From an uncultured Lachnospiraceae bacterium (lineage in GTDB: Bacteria > Bacillota > Clostridia > Lachnospirales > Lachnospiraceae), in contig CAJUST010000021.1 of NCBI GenBank assembly GCA_910589105.1, positions 31,591-42,469 on the forward strand: DNA of 10,879 nt, read 5' to 3'. Positions 1-6,800 of the stretch are shown here, in pieces. The position numbers and the translations under genes were made by a program. Each line of letters opens with the position of its first letter. The first letter of the stretch is position 1. Below the pieces are notes generated by a model. The model saw only the letters and a program-made list of their open reading frames with translations. It had not been told where the DNA came from and did not search any database.

Positions 1-261
1 AAGATAAATGGTATCAACCTCATGGGTAATTTCCGGAATTCTCATCCAGTTTTCTCTACTGGAATAATCTGACGGCGTCCCTGCCAGATCTGCAATTTCA
101 AAAGAAGCTGGCTTCTGCTTTGCTTCCTCTCCCGTTTCCTTTTCCACATCCGCAGGCCTGTCCGAGCTGCTGCCGCAGGCTACGGAGCCGCATAGCAGAA
201 TACAGACCGCCATGATAAGCGCCTGGTTTCGAAATACTGACATCTTCCTATTTTTTTTCAT
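1..261 (-). CDS. Secreted lipoprotein, probable DUF3089 alpha/beta hydrolase (5' part only)
   Basis: Only the first 87 codons are in the window; the gene continues past the left edge. The ATG at 261 follows GGAGG (complement of 271-275) by 9 bases. The N-terminus has a Lys/Arg-rich stretch (MKKNRK), a hydrophobic core (ALIMAVCILLC) and a lipobox ending VAC-GSS, so Cys29 is the likely lipidated residue and the protein should be anchored outside the membrane. A charged Glu/Lys-rich linker follows. The visible end of the mature part (DYSSRENWMRIPE, then EVDTIYL) resembles the start of DUF3089 proteins, which carry an alpha/beta-hydrolase fold of unproved substrate. The family call rests on about 25 residues remembered by pattern, so it is tentative; the lipoprotein call is strong. 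It is transcribed away from the transporter gene and has no visible link to the NRPS. Confidence 0.7.
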   Translation of the reverse strand, partial: MKKNRKMSVFRNQALIMAVCILLCGSVACGSSSDRPADVEKETGEEAKQKPASFEIADLAGTPSDYSSRENWMRIPEITHEVDTIYL

Positions 262-663
262 AAATGCGTCCCTCCTATGATGTAATAATTCAGAGATCCC
301 CAGAATAAAAAAACAAAGACATGGAACCTCAAATTATTATGATTTTAGAGCCATTATAGCAATTCCAAATCCGCAATTCCATAAAGTGGGATATTTTATG
401 ATTGTTTAGGGAGAAAATCTCTCCGAAATCCTGCAAAGGGAAGCTGCTCATAAAACGGTTCTTCCTTCCCCTTTTCCTAATCTTTTCCAATCCCTTGAAA
501 ACGCCGGTTTTTTTGGGCTTCTTTCAGAAGAAGCGTATTGGATTTAATGGGATTTACCAAAAACAGGCTGTGAAATGCCAAAAATTAAGTTAAAACATCT
601 ACGGTGGATTCCGACCAGCTAAACCCGAAAGTAATGTTACGCTATCCTGAATATTTTTAAAAA
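262..663. other. Intergenic region, no supported gene
   Basis: This stretch between the lipoprotein start and the first transporter promoter holds no convincing gene. Apart from the minus-strand promoter at 353-381, the visible structures are a small hairpin at 410-424 (GGAGA/TCTCC) and a 7-bp stem with a TCAG loop at 517-534 (GCTTCTT/AAGAAGC). Neither stem is followed by a T run, so neither is a convincing terminator. A short AT palindrome (ATTTTTAAAAAT) lies just upstream of the 664-692 promoter. A 63-codon open frame at 402-593 starts at TTG without a ribosome site and has a low-complexity basic/aromatic composition, so it is not annotated. Confidence 0.55.
353..381 (-). promoter_or_regulatory. 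Extended -10 promoter of the lipoprotein gene with a 9-bp direct repeat
   Basis: On the minus strand TGC-TATAAT (complement of 353-361) is a consensus extended -10 element, about 90 bases upstream of the lipoprotein ATG. No good -35 is present, which fits an extended -10 promoter. Directly upstream, TGGAATTGC occurs twice in the same orientation (complement of 359-367 and 373-381), with a 14-base period. The proximal copy overlaps the extended -10. A direct repeat in this place could be a regulator site, but no regulator gene is in view. Confidence 0.5.
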
Positions 664-692
664 TTGATTTCCACGGCTATTTGATCTATAAT
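664..692 (+). promoter_or_regulatory. Sigma-A-like promoter P1 upstream of the MATE gene
   Basis: TTGATT at 664-669 and TATAAT at 687-692 are separated by exactly 17 bases, a near-consensus housekeeping promoter pointing at the transporter gene. Transcription would start near 699, giving a long leader of about 170 bases that runs through the CATTT-rich stretch and the two small dyads at 820-853. Confidence 0.6.
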
Positions 693-780
693 CATTTGAT
701 ATGCAATCAACTGATGGAGCGTTCATTTGACTTGACCTTTCATTTACAATTAACTGGCCGCTCATTTATTTGCTATGGCG

Positions 781-809
781 TTTCATTTGCAATCCATTTG
801 ATGTATAAT
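781..809 (+). promoter_or_regulatory. Second promoter-like element P2 of the MATE gene
   Basis: A perfect TATAAT lies at 804-809. The hexamer 17 bases upstream (TTTCAT, 781-786) is a poor -35. The 14-mer ATTTGAT-N-TATAAT at 796-809 repeats the one at 679-692 (P1) with a single difference, 117 bases apart, so P2 may be a duplicate of the P1 -10 region. If used, it starts transcription near 816 and leaves a 55-base leader. It could need an activator because of the weak -35. Confidence 0.45.
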
Positions 810-819
810 TAGAACATTA

Positions 820-853
820 TAACGAAGCGTTAAAACAATGAGACGACACGTCT
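820..853. promoter_or_regulatory. Pair of short dyads between P2 and the MATE start (possible operator)
   Basis: Two perfect 13-bp inverted repeats occur in the leader: TAACG-AAG-CGTTA at 820-832 and AGACG-ACA-CGTCT at 841-853. Both have the core ACG-N3-CGT, and their centres (826 and 847) are 21 bases apart, two helical turns. This is the layout expected of a tandem site for a dimeric repressor just downstream of a promoter, which would suit a drug-exporter gene. No such repressor is encoded here, so the function is inferred from pattern only. Confidence 0.4.
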
Positions 854-871
854 GAGAATTTGGAGGAATCA

Positions 872-2233
872 ATGGAAACAACGCAAAACACAAACCTATT
901 TGAAACTATGCCGGTTCCAAAAGCCGTTGCAAAACTCGCTGTCCCGACAATTTTAAGCTCACTTGTTATGGTAATCTATAATCTGGCGGACACATACTTT
1001 GTCGGCATGGTAAATGACCCCATAGAAAATGCGGCCGTTACGCTTGCCGCCCCTATCCTGCTTGCCTTTAACGCCGTAAATAATTTATTCGGCGTTGGAA
1101 GTTCGAGCATGATGAGCAGGGCTCTTGGCAGAAAAGATTATGAAACGACACGCAAAAGTTCAGCGTTTGGCTTTTATTCCGCGCTCGCCTTTGGCGTGTT
1201 ATTTTCCCTGCTCTGTGTCATATTCCAAAGGCCGCTGCTCTCACTGCTTGGCGCGGATCACATCACAGCGTCCGCCACTGCCGCCTATATGAAATGGACG
1301 GTCAACTTTGGCGCGGCGCCCGCAATTTTGAATGTCGTGCTCGCCTATCTCGTGCGGGCGGAAGGCGCCGCCCTCCACGCAAGCCTTGGGACGATGAGCG
1401 GGTGTCTGCTTAATATCCTGTTAGATCCTGTTTTTATACTTCCATGGGGCTTTGATATGGGAGCCGCCGGAGCCGGGCTTGCAACTTTTCTTTCCAACTG
1501 TATTGCATGTCTTTATTTTTTCCTGCTTCTTTATGTCAAACGAAACCAGACTTACGTCTGCATAAAACCACAGAATTTCCACATAGAAAAAGCCATCACG
1601 CTTGGCATATGCGCAGTCGGGATTCCTGCCGCAATCCAGAATTTACTCAATGTGACAGGCATGACAATCTTAAATAATTTCACTTCGGGATTTGGCGCGG
1701 ACGCAGTGGCGGCAATGGGGATTTCCCAAAAAATCAATATGGTGCCGCTTTATATTGCTTTAGGCCTGTCTCAGGGAATTATGCCGCTTATCAGCTATAG
1801 TTATGCCGCCGGGAACCAAAAACGCATGAAAGAAACCGTCCACTTTGCCATGAAAGCCACTGTTTTCTTTATTACGGCTATTTCTGCCATTTATTTTTTA
1901 GCCGCCAACCCTCTGATACGGTCTTTTATGAAAAATGAAACCATCGTCAGTTATGGCGGAAAATTCCTACAGGGACTTTGTCTGGGACTGCCGTTTTTAA
2001 GCATAGATTTCTTAGCCGTCGGCGTTTTTCAAGCCGTCGGAAAAGGCAAAGAAGCCCTGATTTTCGCCATTCTTCGTAAAATTGTCCTAGAAATTCCGGC
2101 TCTTTATATTCTAAACCGGATTTTCCCACTATACGGACTTGCCTTTGCGCAGTTTACGGCAGAATTTTTTCTGGCAATCGCCGCCATATTGGTTTTACGG
2201 CGGATATTGGGCGGAGCAAATCTTCCAAAATAA
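872..2233 (+). CDS. MATE family efflux transporter
   Basis: The 453-residue protein is the usual length for a multidrug and toxic compound extrusion (MATE) exporter, a 12-helix inner-membrane antiporter driven by Na+ or H+. Family hallmarks are visible in the N-half: helix 1 with YNLADTYFVG, then GVGSSSMMSRALGRKD. The C-half repeats the pattern with GIPAAIQNLLNVTGMTILNN, a GISQKINMVPLYIALGLSQG segment, then SYSYAAGNQKRM, reflecting the two six-helix bundles. The ATG at 872 is preferred because GGAGG lies at 862-866; the longer reading begins at a TTG (860) that overlaps this ribosome site. The gene stands alone between its own promoters and a terminator and converges with the NRPS operon. It could export the NRPS product or act as a general drug pump; substrate cannot be read from the sequence. 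The frame is intact. Confidence 0.93.
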   Translation: METTQNTNLFETMPVPKAVAKLAVPTILSSLVMVIYNLADTYFVGMVNDPIENAAVTLAAPILLAFNAVNNLFGVGSSSMMSRALGRKDYETTRKSSAFGFYSALAFGVLFSLLCVIFQRPLLSLLGADHITASATAAYMKWTVNFGAAPAILNVVLAYLVRAEGAALHASLGTMSGCLLNILLDPVFILPWGFDMGAAGAGLATFLSNCIACLYFFLLLYVKRNQTYVCIKPQNFHIEKAITLGICAVGIPAAIQNLLNVTGMTILNNFTSGFGADAVAAMGISQKINMVPLYIALGLSQGIMPLISYSYAAGNQKRMKETVHFAMKATVFFITAISAIYFLAANPLIRSFMKNETIVSYGGKFLQGLCLGLPFLSIDFLAVGVFQAVGKGKEALIFAILRKIVLEIPALYILNRIFPLYGLAFAQFTAEFFLAIAAILVLRRILGGANLPK

Positions 2234-2320
2234 CTGCTCGGTCCAGTTTCGCGGAACATTCTGCAATTAGAACCAGCTATGGAAATTCAGAACTTTTGAA
2301 ACCCTAATCCTATTATTCAA

Positions 2321-2354
2321 AAAGTGTCTAAAGATATTATTCTTTAGACACTTT
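2321..2354 (-). terminator. Rho-independent terminator between the convergent MATE gene and the NRPS operon
   Basis: A perfect 14-bp stem (2321-2334 with 2341-2354, arms AAAGTGTCTAAAGA and its complement) encloses a 6-base loop. Read on the minus strand the stem ends in TTTTT (complement of 2319-2323), so it best terminates the NRPS/STAS/kinase operon, about 150 bases after the kinase stop. On the plus strand the stem is followed by an A run, so it is weaker for the MATE transcript, though it may serve both as a barrier between converging units. Confidence 0.8.
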
Positions 2355-2505
2355 AAAAATAGAAAACGATATATCACTCTGTTGTAATTTCTGATACTGA
2401 TATAATCACTATTGCTTTAGCCTATGTCTGCCTTATTGCAGCAATTTGTTTTGGCAGAAGCAATCGGAAAATATAACTTCTTTGACAACCATTTATTGAT
2501 AATTC

Positions 2506-2913
2506 CTAAAACTTCTTTTTTATCCGAAGGATATTTTGTCCGTCCTTGTATTCATACAAAATGTCATCCATTGTCTTTTTCACCAAATAAATGCCCAACC
2601 CACCGACATCGCGTTCCTCCAAAGAGAGTGTGACGTCGGGATCAACTTTTGCAAGCGGGTCATATGGAATGCCATTGTCGATAAATGTTATCACCACCGC
2701 AAGGGGATTGTCCGTAACTTCAACACGAACGGTCACTATGCCAATCTCGGGATTATAGGCATAGTATGCGATATTGCCGAATAGTTCGTCTATCGCTATA
2801 TGAACCTGCATCTTTGTTTTCATCGGACAGTCCCGTTGCTCAAGCTGCTCGTCTACAAAAGCGGTAACGGCAGCAATATTCTCTATTGTAGCGTCAATCG
2901 TAAGCTCTTTCAT
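2506..2913 (-). CDS. ATP-binding anti-sigma factor / serine-protein kinase (RsbW/SpoIIAB-like)
   Basis: This 135-residue GHKL-fold kinase should phosphorylate a STAS antagonist protein on serine and, in the classic partner switch, bind a sigma factor or other target when the antagonist is phosphorylated. The ATP site is complete: N-box AIDELFGNIAYYAY (Glu43, Asn47), G1 box IDNGIPYDP (Asp79, Gly81) and G2 box DVGGLGIYLVKK (Gly104-Gly107). Length fits the stand-alone RsbW/SpoIIAB type with no other domain. The ATG at 2913 lies 9 bases after GGAGG (complement of 2923-2927). The longer open frame to 3012 is not coding, because it overlaps the phosphatase remnant in another frame. It is the last gene of the operon, directly after that remnant and the STAS genes. 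No sigma factor gene is in the window, so its target is unknown. Confidence 0.88.
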   Translation of the reverse strand: MKELTIDATIENIAAVTAFVDEQLEQRDCPMKTKMQVHIAIDELFGNIAYYAYNPEIGIVTVRVEVTDNPLAVVITFIDNGIPYDPLAKVDPDVTLSLEERDVGGLGIYLVKKTMDDILYEYKDGQNILRIKKKF

Positions 2914-2938
2914 ATCAATTCGCCTCCATTCTCTCCAT

Positions 2939-3046
2939 TTATTCAAGACAAAGCATTGTGATATCGTCAAACTATGACGCATCGCCTTTTTCCATCTGCC
3001 AGATAATGGCAATCGGTTTTAATAAAATCTGCTCCAGCAAAAACCA
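2939..3046 (-). pseudogene. Relic of a SpoIIE/RsbU-type PP2C phosphatase (C-terminal tail only)
   Basis: Between the first STAS stop and the kinase ribosome site, the minus strand encodes, in one frame, GDAS-stop-FDDITMLCLE-stop (2939-2986). The string FDDIT-M followed by a short hydrophobic strand is the conserved C-terminus of SpoIIE-family PP2C phosphatases, typically preceded by GDA-x-Q. The TAG at 2972-2974 sits where that Gln is expected and could come from a CAG-to-TAG change. The gene's normal body, several hundred codons with the metal-binding Asp residues, is absent. About 60 further bases upstream show no recognisable phosphatase sequence. The position fits the usual order antagonist - phosphatase - kinase of partner-switch modules. 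The short length keeps this from being certain. Confidence 0.7.
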
Positions 3047-3343
3047 TCACTCGATTGTCAAAATATCAACAAATCCCGTAATATCAAAGATATCCATCAC
3101 ATTTTCATTTACATTTCTTATTACCATGCTGCCCTGCTTATTCATTATTTTCTGCGCTGAAAGCAGTACCCTTAATCCTGCCGATGATACATATTCCAAT
3201 GATGTAAAATCTAAAAACAGCTTATCTATGCCGTCAATACTGCTTCTCAGATCCGACTCCAACTGAGGCGCTGTCATCGTATCAAGCCTTCCCTCCAGCG
3301 CAAGCGTCAATGACGTCCCATCCGTTGTCTTAGTGATAATCAT
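3047..3343 (-). CDS. STAS-domain anti-sigma factor antagonist (first copy)
   Basis: This 98-residue protein is a single STAS domain of SpoIIAA/RsbV type. In partner switching the unphosphorylated form binds the kinase and frees its target; phosphorylation of one serine stops this. Visible features are the opening strand MIITKTTDGTSLTLALEGRLDT, the middle strand KLFLDFTSLEYVSSAGLR and the C-terminal helix NVMDIFDITGF. By alignment with SpoIIAA/RsbV, Ser54 in YVSSAGLR is the probable phosphorylation site. The ATG at 3343 follows GGAGG (complement of 3352-3356) by 8 bases. It is clearly paralogous to the STAS gene at 3532-3834 (same length, shared ITKT, LDT-x-x-AP, SAGLR and LTGF/ITGF blocks). 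It lies upstream of the phosphatase relic and kinase, its natural partners. Confidence 0.9.
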   Translation of the reverse strand: MIITKTTDGTSLTLALEGRLDTMTAPQLESDLRSSIDGIDKLFLDFTSLEYVSSAGLRVLLSAQKIMNKQGSMVIRNVNENVMDIFDITGFVDILTIE

Positions 3344-3531
3344 AATGTTTTCCTCCTACCTAAAAAATAACGCCTCATACTTTCCCACAATAATATTCAA
3401 AATATTTCTCCCGCAGACAGCGGCAAGTCCCTCTGGGCAAATAAATTTTGTGTCCATTATCCAACTGTATCTACTGGGCATTCAGCTGCAGCTTTCTTTG
3501 CGCTACGGCTAAATTGAATTTTGATATGAAA
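3344..3531 (-). other. Gap between the two STAS genes
   Basis: This 188-base spacer is long for an operon that is otherwise tight. It contains the distal arm of the stem-loop at the end of the upstream STAS gene, a 10-bp palindrome AGCTGCAGCT at 3484-3493, and the ribosome site of the downstream STAS gene. A weak promoter-like pair (TTGCCG, 16 bases, TATTTT on the minus strand, about 3402-3429) could allow separate transcription of the downstream genes. A 33-codon ATG frame at 3356-3457 has no ribosome site and no recognisable similarity, so it is not called. Confidence 0.35.
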
Positions 3532-3556
3532 TTATTTTGCCTGTATATCAAAATTC
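3516..3556 (-). repeat. 12-bp perfect stem-loop over the 3' end of the second STAS gene
   Basis: GAATTTTGATAT (3516-3527) and its exact complement (3545-3556) enclose a 17-base loop that contains the TAA stop of the STAS gene. The stem is AT-rich and, on the minus strand, is followed by AATTTAGCC and not a T run, so it is not a typical terminator. It could be a processing or stability element that sets the ratio of upstream to downstream products, or partly a chance product of AT-rich sequence. Confidence 0.45.
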
Positions 3557-3834
3557 TGGTCAAATCCAGTAAGCTTAAATACATCCATCACTTCGCTGCT
3601 TACATGGATTATGGAAAACTCTCCATTCATACTTTTCAGTTTCTTATATGCTAACACAACTATACGGAGCCCCGCCGATGCAATATATTCCAGTTTATCA
3701 AAATCAAGTATCAGGCTCTCTACATCAGAAAGCGCCTCAATTTCCCTGCCCAGCTCTGGCGCTGAATTTGTGTCCAGCCATCCCTCGACTGAGAGAATGG
3801 CTTTGTTATTTTCCATTGTTTTTGTGATCGTCAC
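3532..3834 (-). CDS. STAS-domain anti-sigma factor antagonist (second copy, GTG start)
   Basis: This is a 100-residue single STAS domain, paralogous to the one at 3047-3343. The core LILDFDKLEYIASAGLR has the probable phosphoserine at Ser53, and the C-terminal helix is EVMDVFKLTGF. The GTG at 3834 is chosen over the ATG at 3849 because GGAGGAG overlaps that ATG and sits 8 bases before the GTG; the GTG also aligns the protein with the start of its paralogue (V/M-x-ITKT). It begins 43 bases after the NRPS stop, so it is almost surely cotranscribed. Two antagonists serving one kinase would allow different inputs, or one may have duplicated recently and be diverging. What the pair controls is unknown. 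Confidence 0.88.
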   Translation of the reverse strand: MTITKTMENNKAILSVEGWLDTNSAPELGREIEALSDVESLILDFDKLEYIASAGLRIVVLAYKKLKSMNGEFSIIHVSSEVMDVFKLTGFDQNFDIQAK

Positions 3835-3877
3835 TTTTGTCTCCTCCATATAAAATTAGCATAAAATTTTCGTAGTA

Positions 3878-6800
3878 TTAGACTGTATCTGAAAATTCAT
3901 TCTCAAAAAAGTTCAGCCCCTCCAATGCTTCGATTGCATTTGCAAGGTATCTGTTATCTGTTATATTCCATTTGAATCCCAAACGGTAAAGCGCTTCAGT
4001 TGTAAAGGCATTATCATAATCAATCGTGTAGAGTTCCTCATCATCATGGGAAGTATAAGCTATAAGCCCCGATACCGCATCACTTGTTTCATGTTCTGCC
4101 GCATACGCATTGACCGTCTCAATGAATTGATCTCCGGGCATGATTTTAATGTCAAAGCCCCTCTCACGCATTTCATATATCACATCACTCATAAAAATCC
4201 TGTGGTTATTGCAGGCATGGAATACCGTAAACCTGCTGTCTGTTCCCGCAAGAGAGAGCACTGCTGCCGCTGTTTCATCAATTGGGGAAAATTCAGCGCT
4301 TTCATTCATGCTGTCCATTGGAAACGCGCCAACTGCAGCGTACCCACGCAAACTCCTTAGAAAACCATTCGTGATAAAGTTAATCTGGAACTCCCCATCT
4401 CTGTGGCGGCTCATAAGATTGCCGACACGGATCACTTTCGCATCAAGACCTTTTGCGGCCGCTTCCAGCACGGCGCGTTCTGCAAGGAACTTCGTGCGTA
4501 TATACTCATTGGCAATCCTCTGGCCAAAATACAGATCATTTTCAGCAAGTTTTTGATCCACCGGCGGCTTGCCGTCCATACCCTCGCCGCCTACTGATAT
4601 CGTTGAAATCTGTACAAGCCTTCTATTTGTTGATGAGCAGAGATCTATTAGATATTTGACGCCTGTTACATTGATTTTTTCTAACATCTCACCCGCTGCA
4701 AAATGTTTGACGCAGGCAGCGCAGTTGATCAATGTGGTAAAAGGCACGTCTTTTAACCTGTCTACCTCCTTCCTATCCGTTATGTCGCTGTCAATGCAGA
4801 TAATCCTGCCGCCAAACAGTTCGGTATATGGCAAATCAAAATAATACATCAGCATATTCATCAGACGCCGCTCACTTGACTCATATCTGCCTTTGCGCGC
4901 CATACAATATGCCTTGCCATCGTAGTTGTCAAGAAATTCTTTTAACACATGAATCCCCAGAAAGCCTGTTGCGCCCGTAATCAGGATATCGCCTAACTCC
5001 TTTTTCTCCACACAGTCAACATTCCGCCTGTCATTTGCAGCAATCAGCGTATCGATTGCATTGTAGGAATAATTTGCAAATTCATCTGTAGTTTCCTTCT
5101 GCGCCTCATCTCCATATAATGCCATGGCAAGCGCGCGCACCGTAGGATATTTGAAAATATCTGCATATACCAGAGGAATCTTCTCATTCAGGCACATTAC
5201 TGCAACCTTGGAAGCAGCAAGAGATGTACCGCCAATTCCAAAGAAATCATCATCAATTCCTACCTTTTCCCGCCCTAATGCCTTTTCAAACAGCTTACAC
5301 AGTTTTATCTGCGCTCCCGTCTCGGGCGCGGCATAATCAGAGCGATCTTCCGTAATGGCAGGCTTTGGCAAAGCGCGCTTATCAATCTTTCCGCCAGGCG
5401 TAACAGGCATTTTGTCCAGATGTGTATAGAACGCAGGAATCATGTATTCCGGAAGCAATGGACTTAAAAATTCTTTCCAATCCTCCTCTTTGCGCTCTGC
5501 TCCAGTATAATAAACCGCAATATAGGTTACGCCGCCCTGCTCTACCGGGATTGCCGCCACCTCACAAACGCCGTCACGCTTCAGGACTGCCCCCTCGATT
5601 TCGCCAAGTTCCACGCGGAATCCATTAATCTTAATCTGTGAGTCAATCCGCCCGATATATTCAATATTTCCGTCACCTTTCAGACGCGCCATATCGCCTG
5701 TATGATACAGTCTTTCCTCATCTTTGCATGTGGCAAAAGGATTTGGCGCAAATACGGATGCTGTTTTTTCCGGCAGATTATGGTAGCCTCTTGCCACCTG
5801 CCGCCCTGCCACGCAAAGCTCCCCCGGCGCTCCCACAGGTACACGCTTTAAGTTCTCATCTACGATGTAACTCCTTACATTGAGCTGTGATTTGCCAATC
5901 GGAATCGTTTTATATTCCTTGTCAACCACAAACTCTGTGGATGAAACGGTATTTTCCGTAGGCCCATAGCCATTTACCATCATGTACTTCCTATCATAAT
6001 AGCGCTTAAATTTTTCGCCTCCGAGGGTGAGAATCCTTAACGCGCAATCCCCTGTCAGGGTTTCCGCCACAAGCTCACCCATCTGCGTCGGCATGGTCGC
6101 TACCGTAATCGGCTCGTTTTCAAAGGTACGGCAGACAGCGACAGCATCCTTCCTGACACTTTCCGGGAAAATATAAAGGGAGGCTCCCACCGTCAAAGGC
6201 GTAAACAGGTCATGTACCGAAGCATCAAAGCAGAAAGAAGAAAATTCACCATACATATCCTCCGGAACCGTCTTATGGAAAGCGACTGTATGCTCAATTA
6301 ATGTCATAAGGTTGCGGTGTTCCAGCATAACGCCCTTTGGTTTTCCTGTCGAGCCGGAGGTATAAATCATATATGCCAGATTCTCCGGAAGCGGCGGCGT
6401 CAAATCCGTCTTTCCTGTGAAGCCAAGTCCGTCTTTTTCTATCTCGTCAAGATAAATTACATTCTTGTCATAGCCCTCTGTCAGTGGTTGATATTTCCTC
6501 ATAAGAAGAAGATTTTCACTGCCACTGTCAGAGAGCATATATTCAATTCTCTCCTGCGGATATTCCGGATCAAGAGGAACATATGCGCCTCCCGCTTTCA
6601 TAATTCCTATAAACGCCTCCACAAATTCCCTTGTCCTGCCGCATAAAATTCCGGCAACATTTTCCCGCCCAAAACCATTATTCTTCAGTTTATCAGCTAT
6701 ATGCTCCGACACGGCATCAAGCTCTGCATATGTGATTGCGCCGTTCTCATCTTTTACGGCAGTATTGTCCGGATATTTTGACACAGCTTCCCGGAACAGG

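Noticed and set aside
517..534. Hairpin GCTTCTT-TCAG-AAGAAGC as a terminator
   Set aside because: Neither strand has a T run after the stem, and no gene ends next to it.
402..593. 63-codon open frame on the plus strand
   Set aside because: It starts at TTG with no ribosome site, has a low-complexity basic/aromatic composition and resembles no family; likely chance.
600..645. Possible guanidine-type (ykkC) riboswitch before the exporter gene
   Set aside because: Only a loose likeness (GGATTCCGACC) was seen; the paired stems and conserved ACGG/CCGAGAG parts are missing, and the segment lies upstream of both promoters.
860..871. TTG at 860 as the MATE start
   Set aside because: It overlaps the GGAGG ribosome site that serves the ATG at 872.
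2914..3012. N-terminal extension of the kinase to 3012
   Set aside because: It has no ribosome site, while ATG 2913 has GGAGG; the extension overlaps the phosphatase relic in a different frame and does not resemble kinase sequence.
3356..3457. 33-codon ATG frame between the STAS genes
   Set aside because: There is no ribosome site or recognisable family, and it ends inside the ribosome site of the next gene; chance cannot be excluded.
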